Assembly (NCBI GenBank): GCA_007693855.1
Contig: RECU01000031.1
Location: 1-48,316 of the forward strand
Source of the DNA: Gammaproteobacteria bacterium
Lineage (GTDB): Bacteria > Pseudomonadota > Gammaproteobacteria > Steroidobacterales > PWYM01
Length of the DNA: 48,316 bases
Reading direction: 5' to 3'
Both the position numbers and the translations under genes were made by a program. The notes below the pieces were generated by a model that saw only the letters and a program-made list of their open reading frames with translations, was not told the origin of the DNA and made no database searches. Below, in pieces: positions 6,817 to 14,555 of this stretch (positions are counted from its first letter, which is position 1; the number at the start of each line of letters is the position of its first letter).

Positions 6817-8499
6817 TCACAGGTAATAAATCAACAGCGAGGCGGCCAGCAGGATGGCCACCCACAATACCATGCTGCCGGTCGGCCAGGTCCGGGCCAG
6901 AATGCCCTGTGGTCCATGATGCGCCGAGACCGATGTGACCAGCGCCGTCAGCTTGTGCATCAGCGTGCCCAGCATCGCCTGCCATGCTGCACCGCCCACG
7001 CGCTGTATGCCGCCAGCGATCGCCGGCATCGCCTTGCGATACACCCAGTCGGTATCGACGCTGATCTTGGGCTCACCGCCGACATGCTTCAGCAGCACAA
7101 AGAACCCGACCCCGGTGAACAGCAGCAACTGCAGCTCCCACAGGATGTGTCCCGAGGTATAGGCCTGGTATTCCACTGTCGCCGGCATCATCGCGTACAG
7201 CCACTGCGGATAGATCCCGATGAACACGCAGAAGAATGCCGCGATACCCATGGCGACCAGCATGTTCAACGGCGCCTCACGCGGCTTGAGGCCGCGGTCC
7301 GGGCCAAAGAACGTAAACCACGGCAGCTTCAGCCCGGTGTGCAGGAAGGTCCCGGCGGAGGCCAGCGACAGCAACAACCAGACCCAGGCGCGCTGATCCA
7401 GTGCCGCGGCCTCGACCACCATGGTCTTGCTGACGAAGCCGCTGAACAGCGGGAACGCGGAAATCGAGAACGCACCAATCATGTACAGCAGGAAGGTCAC
7501 TGGCATGTAGCGGTAGATGCCGCCCAGCTCGGTGAGCTTGGCCCGCCCCGTCATGTGAATGACCGCACCGGCGCCCATGAACAAGAGTGCCTTGTAGAGA
7601 ATATGCGTGAAGGCATGCGATGCGGCGCCGTTGAGCGCCATGATGGTACCCATCCCCACCCCGGCGACCATGTACCCGACCTGGCTGATGATGTGGTAGG
7701 CCAGCAGCCGCCGGATGTCGTTGGCCAGCACCGCATAGACCACGCCCCACAGGGCCATCACCACGCCCAGCCAGACGAGCAGCTCGGTGCCTGGGAATCC
7801 GCGGATCAGGGTATAGACGGCGGTCTTGGTGGTCAGCGCGCTGAGGAAGATCGCGCCGGTCACCGTCGATTCCGGATAGGCATCCGCGAGCCAGGCTCCA
7901 AGCGGCGGCACGGCCGCATTGAGCAGGAAGCCGATGAGAATCAGGTAGAACGCAAGCCCCGTATTCTCGATCTCGGCGAACTGCACGGTGCCGGCATCAA
8001 GATAGTAGAGGATGATACCGGCGAGCAGCACGATCCCACCCAGGGCATGGACCAGCAGGTAGCGGAACCCCGCGGCCATCGATGCCGGGTTACGCCGGCA
8101 CCAGATGAGCCATACCGAGGTGAAGACCATCAACTCCCAGAACACATAGAGCGTGACGAGGTCTCCGGCGAACACCACGCCTAGCGCCGAGCCGGCATAC
8201 ATCAGGGCCGCGACATGCTGCGGGGTGTCCTTCACATGCAGGGCATAGATCGCACCGACCAGGGTGATGATGGCGAACACCGAGGCAAAGACGAGACTGA
8301 GCTTGTCCACGCGCATCGGCGAGAGCTCGATCCCGAGGAATTCAGTCGCCCCGAACACACCGCTCGGCAGCGAGAACACCAGCCAGATCAGCGCGGCGGC
8401 CACCAGCAGCATCACGCCCTGCTGCAGCCGGCCACGCAGCACGGCCACCACCAGCGCGCCGGTGAACAGCAGGATGGAGGGGTGCAGCACCTCACTCAT
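6817..8499 (-). CDS. Mrp/Mbh-type antiporter, third MrpD-like subunit
   Basis: Proton-conducting transporter family (NuoL/M/N, MrpA/D) protein of 560 aa, about 14-16 membrane helices. Conserved points visible are the TM5 glutamate (Y-V-F-W-E-L), the TM8 lysine (T-T-K-T-A-V-Y) and a late-helix lysine (G-F-V-S-K-T). The TM7 position that usually carries Lys then P-x-H reads L-L-N-A-A-V-P-P-L-G-A-W, so both Lys and His are missing. A C-terminal extension of about 100 residues ends in one more hydrophobic helix. It is the last gene of the antiporter module, overlapping the 83-residue membrane protein by 8 bp. Probably one of three antiporter-like channels in a single complex; its own pumping ability is uncertain. 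Confidence 0.85.
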   Translation of the reverse strand: MSEVLHPSILLFTGALVVAVLRGRLQQGVMLLVAAALIWLVFSLPSGVFGATEFLGIELSPMRVDKLSLVFASVFAIITLVGAIYALHVKDTPQHVAALMYAGSALGVVFAGDLVTLYVFWELMVFTSVWLIWCRRNPASMAAGFRYLLVHALGGIVLLAGIILYYLDAGTVQFAEIENTGLAFYLILIGFLLNAAVPPLGAWLADAYPESTVTGAIFLSALTTKTAVYTLIRGFPGTELLVWLGVVMALWGVVYAVLANDIRRLLAYHIISQVGYMVAGVGMGTIMALNGAASHAFTHILYKALLFMGAGAVIHMTGRAKLTELGGIYRYMPVTFLLYMIGAFSISAFPLFSGFVSKTMVVEAAALDQRAWVWLLLSLASAGTFLHTGLKLPWFTFFGPDRGLKPREAPLNMLVAMGIAAFFCVFIGIYPQWLYAMMPATVEYQAYTSGHILWELQLLLFTGVGFFVLLKHVGGEPKISVDTDWVYRKAMPAIAGGIQRVGGAAWQAMLGTLMHKLTALVTSVSAHHGPQGILARTWPTGSMVLWVAILLAASLLIYYL

Positions 8500-8743
8500 C
8501 GTAGTAGTCCTCTGAGCGGTACAGCAGCAGGTAACCCAGCGCCTTGGACACGACGATGATCAGCACGCAGGAGATGAAACCGTAGAACGCCCCAAAGCCA
8601 CCGATGCTCTCCCAGGGAAAGCGGTCGTACTTCGAAGGCACCACGATGTCGGCGATCACCAGTCCGGCCAGCACGACATACATGATCCGGCGCAACAGCA
8701 CACCGCGCTCCACCATCGCCTGCAGCAGTCTGCCCAAATCCAT
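8492..8743 (-). CDS. small two-helix membrane protein of the antiporter module
   Basis: Protein of 83 aa with two hydrophobic segments (about 20-36 and 48-72) and an acidic C-terminus ending S-E-D-Y-Y-D-E. I do not recognise a named family. It overlaps the next MrpD-like gene by 8 bp and follows the second by 33 bp, so it is translationally tied to the complex and probably a subunit or assembly factor. The W-E-S-I-G-G-F-G-A-F-Y-G stretch between the helices looks conserved in style and is a good search handle. Confidence 0.7.
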   Translation of the reverse strand: MDLGRLLQAMVERGVLLRRIMYVVLAGLVIADIVVPSKYDRFPWESIGGFGAFYGFISCVLIIVVSKALGYLLLYRSEDYYDE

Positions 8744-8776
8744 CTCAGTTCACTCCGTCATCGGCCCGTGCGGCGC

Positions 8777-10252
8777 TCAGCCGCCCGCCACCGCCAGGTA
8801 GGGCCGCAGCAGCTCAGCCAGCGGACCGGCCAGCACGAACAGTGCAAGGCAGCCCAGCGCCGTCAGACTGAGCGGCACGACGCACAGCACGGGCGCCTCG
8901 CGAACGCCACCGGTCTGCTCGCTCTCCGGCGGCGGCAGCAGGAACGCCCGCACCACCGGTGGAATGAGGTAGGCGATATTCAGCAAAGTACTGACGATGA
9001 GCGCCAGCACCACCAGTTGATACCCGGAGTCATAGGCGCCCATGAACAGGTGCCACTTGCTCCAGACCCCGCCCATCGGCGGCACACCGATCACGCACAG
9101 CGCGCCGATGAAAAACGCAAAGAAGGTCACCGGCATGCGTCGACCCAGCCCGTTCATGTCACTGATCTCGGTCTTCTTGGTCGCGACATAGATCGCACCG
9201 GCACAGAAGAACAGGGTGATCTTGCCGAACGCATGCATGACGATATGCATGGCGCCGCCCAAGGCCGCGAACTCGCTGACCAGCATCGCCGCAGCGACAA
9301 TGTAGGACAGCTGGCTGACGGTCGAATAGGCCAGACGTGCTTTGAGATTATCCTGCTGCATGGCGACCAGAGAGGCGGCCAGCAGCGTGAACACCGCAAT
9401 ATAGAGAATGAGCTCACTGGTGGCGAGCTCTCGCAGGTAATCCAGCCCGAACAGGTAGACGCTGACCTTGAGCACGGTAAAGACACCGGCCTTGACCACC
9501 GCCACCGCGTGCAGCAGGGCAGAGACCGGCGTAGGCGCCACCATCGCCGAGGGCAGCCAGCGGTGGAACGGCATCAACGCCGCCTTGCCGATGCCGTACA
9601 TGAACAGCACCAGCAGAATGGCGCCTATGGCGGGATCGACGCGGCCAGCCATGATGCCGCCCGGCGTGAACTCCAGGGTGCCGGTCAGCCACCAGGTGGC
9701 GATGACGGCGGGCAACAGCAGACCGACGGAGGTCCCAAGCAGCAGCCCGAGATAGGTCCGGGCGCCCTTCTTGGCGGCCTCGTTGCCCTTGTGCGCCACC
9801 AGCGGATAGGTGGAGAGCGTCAGCACCTCGTAGAACACGAACAGTGAAAACATGTTCGCCGAGAATGCGATGCCTGTGGCACTGAACAGCGCGATACAGA
9901 AAAAGACATGGAAGCGCGTGTGGTGGAGCTCCTTGGCACCACGCATGTAGCCGATCGCATACAGTGCCGTGATGATCCACAGGCCCGAGGCCAGCAGCGC
10001 GAACACCATCCCCAGCGGCTCGACCACGAACGCGATCTCGAGCCCCGGAAACAGCTCCAGCAGCGTGGCCGAGGGCCGCTGACCGTCACGCACACGCGGC
10101 AGCAGCTGCAGCACCACGCTGAACATCACCGCCGCCGTGGTGACCACCAGAGCATCGCGCAGCCCGGCCCAGCGGCTGGTCGCCATCAGGGCGAACATGC
10201 CGATCAGCGGCACCGCCAGCGCAAGATAGATCAGGGTGGCGTCGCTTACCAT
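8777..10252 (-). CDS. Mrp/Mbh-type antiporter, second MrpD-like subunit (MrpA-N/NuoL-like)
   Basis: Proton-conducting transporter family, 491 aa, about 14 helices. It has the TM5 glutamate (F-V-F-Y-E-V), the TM7 lysine and histidine (G-K-A-A-L-M-P-F-H-R-W-L-P), and an H-A-V-A-V-V-K-A-G-V segment. The H-A-x(3)-V-K-A-G signature is typical of NuoL and the N-terminal half of MrpA rather than MrpD, so this protein may stand in for the missing MrpA N-terminal domain. It overlaps the first MrpD-like gene by 7 bp. Inner membrane; expected to exchange Na+ (or K+) for H+ within the complex. Calling it MrpA-like rather than MrpD-like is inference from this signature. Confidence 0.85.
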   Translation of the reverse strand: MVSDATLIYLALAVPLIGMFALMATSRWAGLRDALVVTTAAVMFSVVLQLLPRVRDGQRPSATLLELFPGLEIAFVVEPLGMVFALLASGLWIITALYAIGYMRGAKELHHTRFHVFFCIALFSATGIAFSANMFSLFVFYEVLTLSTYPLVAHKGNEAAKKGARTYLGLLLGTSVGLLLPAVIATWWLTGTLEFTPGGIMAGRVDPAIGAILLVLFMYGIGKAALMPFHRWLPSAMVAPTPVSALLHAVAVVKAGVFTVLKVSVYLFGLDYLRELATSELILYIAVFTLLAASLVAMQQDNLKARLAYSTVSQLSYIVAAAMLVSEFAALGGAMHIVMHAFGKITLFFCAGAIYVATKKTEISDMNGLGRRMPVTFFAFFIGALCVIGVPPMGGVWSKWHLFMGAYDSGYQLVVLALIVSTLLNIAYLIPPVVRAFLLPPPESEQTGGVREAPVLCVVPLSLTALGCLALFVLAGPLAELLRPYLAVAGG

Positions 10253-11733
10253 GACTGCGGCACCCCCAGCAGCGCTTCGGCCGCGTTACGGGCGGCAGCG
10301 ACCGGGAACTGCGCCCAGACACCGAACACAATCGTCGAACCCGTCAGCACCCAGGTCGGCACCAGCAGGGCGAGCGGCGCCTCGCGAAGCTCGCGGGCGT
10401 CTTCCGGCGGGGCACGGAAATAGGCCGCCTCCACCACTTTCCAGATATAGACCGCGGCGATCAGCGAGGTGGCGAGCAGCAACGCCACCACTGGCCAGAA
10501 GCCTTCCATCAGCGCCGCCTGCAGGAGATACCACTTGGTGACGAAGCCGGCGGTCAGCGGCACCCCGATCAGACTCAGGCCAGCCACGACGAACGCCGCC
10601 ATGGTCCAGGGCATACGCTCGGCGGCCCCAGCCATGCGCGTCAGCGACACACCGCCCAGGCGATACACCAGGCAGCCCACCGCCATGAACAGCGCCGCCT
10701 TGGTGATGGCATGGTTGAACAGGTGCAGCACCGAGGCCATCAAGCCGAGCGCACTGGCGAAGCTGATCCCCAGGATCATGTAGCCCACCTGGGCGACGCT
10801 GGAATACGCGAGCAGCCGCTTCACATCGTCCTGGAACACGGCGATCAGCGATGGAATCACGATACCCAGCAGCGCCAGCGGCATCAGCACCCAGGCCATC
10901 GACAGCTCGACGAAGCTGAACTCGAAGCCGAAGACGGTGTAGACAAAACGCAGGAGCACGTAGATCGCCACCTTGGTGGCGGTCGCCGACAGGAATACGG
11001 TCACCATCGACGGGGCGTAGCTGTACGCGTTGGGTAACCACAGGTGCAGCGGGAACAGCGCCAGCTTGAGCGAAATGCCCACAGCAATGAAACCGAACGC
11101 GGCGCGGATGGTACGCGTATCGGTGACCTCCGGCAGGCGGGCCGCCAGATCACCGAGGTTGAGCGTGCCCGTCATGATGTATAGAAAGCCGATACCGATC
11201 AGCAGGAAGGTGGTGCCGATCGTGCCCATGATCAGGTACTGGTAGGACGCCAGCACCGCACGGCGATCACGCCCCATCGCGATCAGGGCATAGGAGGCGA
11301 TGGCGGAGATCTCGAAGAACACGAAGATATTGAACGCATCGGCGGTGATGGCGATCCCGAGCAAACCGGCATTGGCCAACAGGAACGCCGAGTAGAACAG
11401 GCCGATGCGATCGGCCGGAATCTCCTGCTCCACGCTGCGTCGCGCAAACGGCATGACCACGGCGCTGACGAGCCCGATGATCAGCAGCACCCAGGCGTTG
11501 GCGCCATCGACGCGATACTCGATACCCCAGGGCGGCGCCCAGCCCCCCATCTCGTAGTGGATCGCACTGCCATCCAGGACCTGGAGAAGCAGCAGCACGG
11601 CCACCAGCAGCGTGGCCCAGCAGGTCACCAGGGTCACGCCCCAGGCGACGCGCGGCAGCCGGTTCAGCAGCATGACCAGGGGGGCGGCGGTCAGCGCGAT
11701 CACCACCTGGAGTGCAGGCAAATGTTCGCTCAC
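10246..11733 (-). CDS. mrpD: Mrp-type Na+/H+ antiporter subunit D
   Basis: Protein of 495 aa, about 14 helices, and the most canonical MrpD of the three. Features are the TM5 glutamate (F-V-F-F-E-I-S-A-I-A-S-Y), the TM7 lysine with P-L-H-L-W-L-P, the TM8 lysine in T-A-T-K-V-A-I-Y, and a late lysine in F-V-T-K-W-Y. Its start overlaps mrpC by 4 bp (ATGA), as usual in mrp operons. It provides one of the antiporter-like proton paths of the complex; in a high-salt or high-pH habitat the complex would expel Na+ at the cost of proton entry. Assignment is firm at family level; ion specificity is not visible. Confidence 0.9.
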   Translation of the reverse strand: MSEHLPALQVVIALTAAPLVMLLNRLPRVAWGVTLVTCWATLLVAVLLLLQVLDGSAIHYEMGGWAPPWGIEYRVDGANAWVLLIIGLVSAVVMPFARRSVEQEIPADRIGLFYSAFLLANAGLLGIAITADAFNIFVFFEISAIASYALIAMGRDRRAVLASYQYLIMGTIGTTFLLIGIGFLYIMTGTLNLGDLAARLPEVTDTRTIRAAFGFIAVGISLKLALFPLHLWLPNAYSYAPSMVTVFLSATATKVAIYVLLRFVYTVFGFEFSFVELSMAWVLMPLALLGIVIPSLIAVFQDDVKRLLAYSSVAQVGYMILGISFASALGLMASVLHLFNHAITKAALFMAVGCLVYRLGGVSLTRMAGAAERMPWTMAAFVVAGLSLIGVPLTAGFVTKWYLLQAALMEGFWPVVALLLATSLIAAVYIWKVVEAAYFRAPPEDARELREAPLALLVPTWVLTGSTIVFGVWAQFPVAAARNAAEALLGVPQSW

Positions 11734-12083
11734 TGTGGGTCGTCCTGCTGGTGGATATCGTCTTCTTCAATCGAGCCATAGGCCTCGTGGATTCTCACCA
11801 CGAGCGCAAGCCCCATGGCCGTCAGCGCCACCCCCACGACGATGGCCGTGAGGATGAGCACGTGCGGCAGGGGGTTGGCGTAGTCTGTGACTCCCGGCAG
11901 GGCGATCGGTGCGGTGCCGCCTTCCCGCCAGGCCAGGCTGATGAAAAAAATGAACGCCGAGGTCTGGAAAATATTCAGCCCGACGATCTTCTTTACCAGA
12001 TTGCCCTGGGCGATCACGATGTAAAACCCGATCATCATCAGCACGACGACGATCCAGTAGTTATACAGGCCAAGCAGGGTCAT
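11730..12083 (-). CDS. mrpC: Mrp-type Na+/H+ antiporter subunit C (NuoK-like)
   Basis: Three-helix NuoK/MrpC-family protein of 117 aa. The conserved V-K-K-I-V-G-L-N-I-F-Q-T-S segment after helix 1 and the N-P-L-P-H-V-L-I-L-T-A-I-V-V-G stretch before the last helix are diagnostic. It overlaps mrpB by 4 bp upstream and mrpD by 4 bp downstream. It forms part of the membrane coupling module between the MrpA C-terminal domain and MrpD. Confidence 0.92.
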   Translation of the reverse strand: MTLLGLYNYWIVVVLMMIGFYIVIAQGNLVKKIVGLNIFQTSAFIFFISLAWREGGTAPIALPGVTDYANPLPHVLILTAIVVGVALTAMGLALVVRIHEAYGSIEEDDIHQQDDPQ

Positions 12084-12502
12084 TCTTCCGACCTCCGCCC
12101 GGCGAACGAGTAGAACAGCGTCAGACCTACGGCTGCCACCGTGATGCCGACACCCAGCTCGATCCCGATGATGCCGAAGGTCTCACCGGCCTGGTCGTTG
12201 GGCAGCAGCACCTTGTATTCGAGGAAATTGCCACCGAGAAACATGCTCGCGAATCCGAACGCGGCGAACAGCAGCACCCCGATGGCCGACAGCGCGTGCG
12301 CGGCCTCCGGCGGAATCGCCTTCTGGGCGGCATCCAGGCCGTACAGCAGCGTGTAGACGACAAAGGCCGCCGTGAACACGATGCCTGCCTGGAACCCCCC
12401 GCCGGGGCTGTATTCACCGTGGAATTGCACATAGAACGCGAAAATCAGGATCATCGGGATCATCAAGCCACTGACGACCCTGAGCACGATGTAGCGGTTC
12501 AT
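12080..12502 (-). CDS. mrpB: Mrp-type Na+/H+ antiporter subunit B
   Basis: MnhB/MbhF-family membrane protein of 140 aa with four hydrophobic segments. The signature H-G-E-Y-S-P-G-G-G-F-Q-A-G-I (about 28-41) is a hallmark of MrpB. The frame is open far upstream through the previous gene, but that stretch is Arg/Gly-rich out-of-frame sequence; the real start is the ATG at 12500-12502, which overlaps the upstream stop by 4 bp. Role: structural and coupling subunit of the antiporter complex. Confidence 0.92.
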   Translation of the reverse strand: MNRYIVLRVVSGLMIPMILIFAFYVQFHGEYSPGGGFQAGIVFTAAFVVYTLLYGLDAAQKAIPPEAAHALSAIGVLLFAAFGFASMFLGGNFLEYKVLLPNDQAGETFGIIGIELGVGITVAAVGLTLFYSFAGRRSEE

Positions 12503-13080
12503 GGCGTCTCGTCCTCCTGACGCGAACGCGCAGCGGTTTTCGCCCTGCGCCCACGGACCGAGCCACTGCCCAATACCAGCAGCACGCCCACAGCCGCGGC
12601 GAACACCACCACCGCCTCTCCAAGGGTATCGATCCCGCGGTAACTGGCCAGCACGGAAGTCACCATGTTCGGAATACCGATTTCCTCGGGAGACTCCTGG
12701 GTAAAGCGCGGCGAGAGGTGGGCATGCGCGGGCGCCTCGGGATCGCCGAACAGCGGCATGTCCAGGGTGGCGTAAATCAACGCCGCACCCGTGATCGCCA
12801 CCACCACCAGCGCCAGCAGATTGTGGCGCACGCGGTGGCGTCGCTCCTCCTGCGTCGTCAGGGCAATGGTCCCCAGCATCAGGATCACCATCAGACCGGC
12901 GCCGACCGCCGCCTCGGTCAGGGCGACGTCCGGGGCGTCCATCAGCACGAACAGCACGGCGACGACCAGGCTGTAGATGCCCGTCAGCATGGTCACGGCC
13001 AGCAGGTTGCGGATGCGCACGATCGCGATCGCGATGATCGCGAGGAACGTCAGCAGGACGATGTCGATCAGCGCTTCGAT
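12499..13080 (-). CDS. MbhD/MbhE-like protein (stand-alone C-terminal part of MrpA, DUF4040)
   Basis: About 193 aa. The first half matches DUF4040/MbhD (V-R-I-R-N-L-L-A-V-T-M followed by D-A-P-D-V-A-L-T-E-A-A-V-G-A-G). The second half resembles MbhE (H-L-S-P-R-F, then P-N-M-V-T-S-V-L-A-S-Y-R-G-I-D-T-L-G-E). In ordinary Mrp operons both are fused to the end of MrpA; here they form a separate gene. Start: no ATG, GTG or TTG occurs before a GTG at 13020, which would cut off most of helix 1. GGGAGGT at about 13086-13092 lies five bases before an ATC at 13078-13080 that opens a fitting N-terminus (I-E-A-L-I-D-I-V-L-L). I therefore suggest an AUC start; the conservative start is 13020. Confidence 0.8.
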   Translation of the reverse strand: MEALIDIVLLTFLAIIAIAIVRIRNLLAVTMLTGIYSLVVAVLFVLMDAPDVALTEAAVGAGLMVILMLGTIALTTQEERRHRVRHNLLALVVVAITGAALIYATLDMPLFGDPEAPAHAHLSPRFTQESPEEIGIPNMVTSVLASYRGIDTLGEAVVVFAAAVGVLLVLGSGSVRGRRAKTAARSRQEDETP

Positions 13081-13397
13081 GACGCACCTCCCGGCGCTCG
13101 ACGCCAGGGCTCGAGATGATCATGCCGCGCGGCCTTGGCCAGCGCGTGAGCGGCCGTCGGGCCCGTGAACAACAGAAAAGCGAGCGTGAACAGCAGTTTC
13201 GCGGCCACCGGGATGCTGTCGGCCTGCAGCGCGAGACCCAGCAGGATCAGGATCGAGCACAGCGTGTCGGTCAGACCTGCCGCCTGGATACGCGAGTAGA
13301 AATCCGGCATCCGGACAAGCCCGAGACCACCGACCACCAACAGTGCGGAACCGGCCAGCAACAGGGCCCAGCTCAGGATATCCAGCACCATGGCCAT
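13068..13397 (-). CDS. mrpG: Mrp-type Na+/H+ antiporter subunit G
   Basis: MnhG/MbhC-family protein of 109 aa with three helices. The R-M-P-D-F-Y-S-R-I-Q-A-A-G-L-T-D-T motif (about 29-45) is diagnostic, and P-T-A-A-H-A-L-A-K-A-A follows the last helix. It overlaps mrpF by one base upstream and the next gene by about 13 bp if that gene starts at the proposed ATC. Small scaffold subunit near the periphery of the complex. Confidence 0.92.
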   Translation of the reverse strand: MAMVLDILSWALLLAGSALLVVGGLGLVRMPDFYSRIQAAGLTDTLCSILILLGLALQADSIPVAAKLLFTLAFLLFTGPTAAHALAKAARHDHLEPWRRAPGGASSKR

Positions 13398-13696
13398 CAG
13401 CGCTCCTCCCCGGTCTGGTCCATCTCCTCAGCCGGCGCACCGGCAAGGCTCCCGGATTCAAACACACGCAGCACCGCGATGATGCCGATGTAATTCAGCA
13501 GGGCGTAGACGATAGCGATATCGATGAACTCCGGACGCCCGGTGATGAAGCCGACGACCGCGATCATCAGCACGGTCTTGGTGCCGACCACGTTCACGGC
13601 GAGGATGCGGTCATGGATGGTCGGACCGATGAAGGCCCGGGCCAGCGCCATGCCAAGGGTGACGAGAATCGCGAGCGCTACGGCGAAGAACATCAT
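13397..13696 (-). CDS. mrpF: Mrp-type Na+/H+ antiporter subunit F
   Basis: MnhF/MbhB-family three-helix protein of 99 aa. The P-T-I-H-D-R-I-L-A-V-N-V-V-G-T-K segment (about 25-40) is the family signature, and the third helix contains D-I-A-I-V-Y-A-L-L-N-Y. The double ATG at 13696 overlaps the mrpE stop by 4 bp. Ends in an acidic tail (E-E-M-D-Q-T-G-E-E-R). Part of the membrane scaffold with MrpE and MrpG. Confidence 0.92.
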   Translation of the reverse strand: MMFFAVALAILVTLGMALARAFIGPTIHDRILAVNVVGTKTVLMIAVVGFITGRPEFIDIAIVYALLNYIGIIAVLRVFESGSLAGAPAEEMDQTGEER

Positions 13697-14178
13697 GACA
13701 GCCGATCCTCGAAGCGCAGCACGCGGCGATTCATCTCACCGGTCTCGAGGTCATCGACCACCTCGGGCAGCAGAGCGTAGTACTCGATGTAATCCTTGGT
13801 GACCTGCAGCGTGACGGTGCCGGGGGTGAGCGTGATGGAATTCGCCATGATGGCCCGGCCGACGTGGGTCCGCTGCAGCGTCTGCAACCGGGCGATACGC
13901 GGGTCGATCGCGTCGCGCCCGGCCAGGATCCGGCGGGCGACCAGCAGATTGGCAAGCACGATCTGCCCGAGCAACCACGGCCAGTAGCGCAGTGCCGCGG
14001 GGACCATGTGAAAGACCTCAGTGTCACGCCCCAGCAAGTCCATGCGCGCGACCAGCCAGACCGTCACGATCACCGACGCCACGCCCAGGGACAGAATGAG
14101 GGGGTAAGTCCACATCCCCGAGAACAGCAGCCAGACGATGGCCAGCAGCACTGTCAGACTGATCACGTACCTGGACAC
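13693..14178 (-). CDS. mrpE: Mrp-type Na+/H+ antiporter subunit E
   Basis: MnhE/MbhA-family protein of 161 aa: two N-terminal hydrophobic segments and a cytoplasmic domain. The family block M-A-N-S-I-T-L-T-P-G-T-V-T-L (about 111-124) is intact. The GTG at 14178 is chosen because GGGAG stands 7 bases upstream and the protein then starts directly with its first helix (S-R-Y-V-I-S-L-T-V-L-L). The frame stays open to 14523 but that part has no membrane or domain character. First gene of the antiporter module; the promoter must lie in the intergenic region shared with the ectoine regulator. Confidence 0.9.
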   Translation of the reverse strand: MSRYVISLTVLLAIVWLLFSGMWTYPLILSLGVASVIVTVWLVARMDLLGRDTEVFHMVPAALRYWPWLLGQIVLANLLVARRILAGRDAIDPRIARLQTLQRTHVGRAIMANSITLTPGTVTLQVTKDYIEYYALLPEVVDDLETGEMNRRVLRFEDRLS

Positions 14179-14333
14179 GGCAGACTCCCGAACCGCTCGA
14201 CGCCAAAATCCCTGTCGACACCTGATCGCGCACTTGAGACGCGGCACCGGAGACGACTCACCGCCTGGGAGGCAGGTTGAGAGGCCGCAGCCGCCCCTGG
14301 CCGCAGCCGGATCACCCGGCACGAAAGCGCGGC

Positions 14334-14362
14334 ATCTTAGACTGAAATCCGCGCTGAATAAA
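14334..14362 (-). promoter_or_regulatory. candidate promoter for the mrp module (weak)
   Basis: Read on the minus strand, TTTATT (14362-14357) and TAAGAT (14339-14334) are separated by 17 bp, upstream of the mrpE GTG with a leader of about 150 nt. Both boxes are imperfect matches to the sigma70 consensus, so this is only the best candidate in the gap. Confidence 0.25.
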
Positions 14363-14510
14363 GCACTTCCGGCGGTCCGGAGCCCCTGACGGATGGCTGC
14401 GGACTGCCGGTTGCACGGGGTGCAGACCACGCGAAAGCGATGTGGCACAGCCAGTGTTAATAAGTCATTCGTTGCGCTGCAGCACGACCACAAGCACGGC
14501 AACGGGCCGA

Positions 14511-14544
14511 TAGTTTTGCACAAAACTAGTTGATGGCATATAAT
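14511..14544 (+). promoter_or_regulatory. sigma70 promoter with overlapping inverted repeat (ectR operator)
   Basis: TTGCAC (14516-14521) and a perfect TATAAT (14539-14544) are spaced by 17 bp, a near-consensus sigma70 promoter. TAGTTTTG (14511-14518) and CAAAACTA (14521-14528) form a perfect 8+8 inverted repeat with a 2-bp centre that covers the -35 box. The symmetry fits a MarR dimer, so the downstream regulator probably represses its own promoter and the ectoine genes behind it. EctR1 of Methylomicrobium similarly binds a palindrome at the ect promoter (known for that species; the site sequence is different). The expected start of transcription is only about 5 nt before the ATG. Confidence 0.7.
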
Positions 14545-14555
14545 TTCTGGTTGTC

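Larger units (their letters stand above)
14179..14555. other. divergent control region between the antiporter module and the ectoine operon
   Basis: This 377-bp gap carries no convincing gene. Its right end holds the ectR promoter and palindrome described separately. Its middle holds only a weak candidate promoter toward mrpE. The remainder shows no repeat or structured RNA that I can recognise. Two salt-adaptation modules starting back to back make shared regulation plausible. Confidence 0.6.

Noticed and set aside
6673-8184. 503-codon plus-strand open frame opposite the third MrpD-like gene
   Set aside because: Gln/His-rich antisense of a membrane protein; no homology features.
13018-13043. 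GCGATCGC-rich tract resembling an iterated palindrome or short tandem repeat
   Set aside because: It encodes an Ile/Ala membrane helix of the MbhD/E-like protein and is explained by codon use; no array extends beyond it.
12502-13123. Long in-frame extension upstream of mrpB
   Set aside because: The extension is Arg/Gly/Pro-rich out-of-frame reading of the previous gene; mrpB starts at 12502 with the usual 4-bp overlap.
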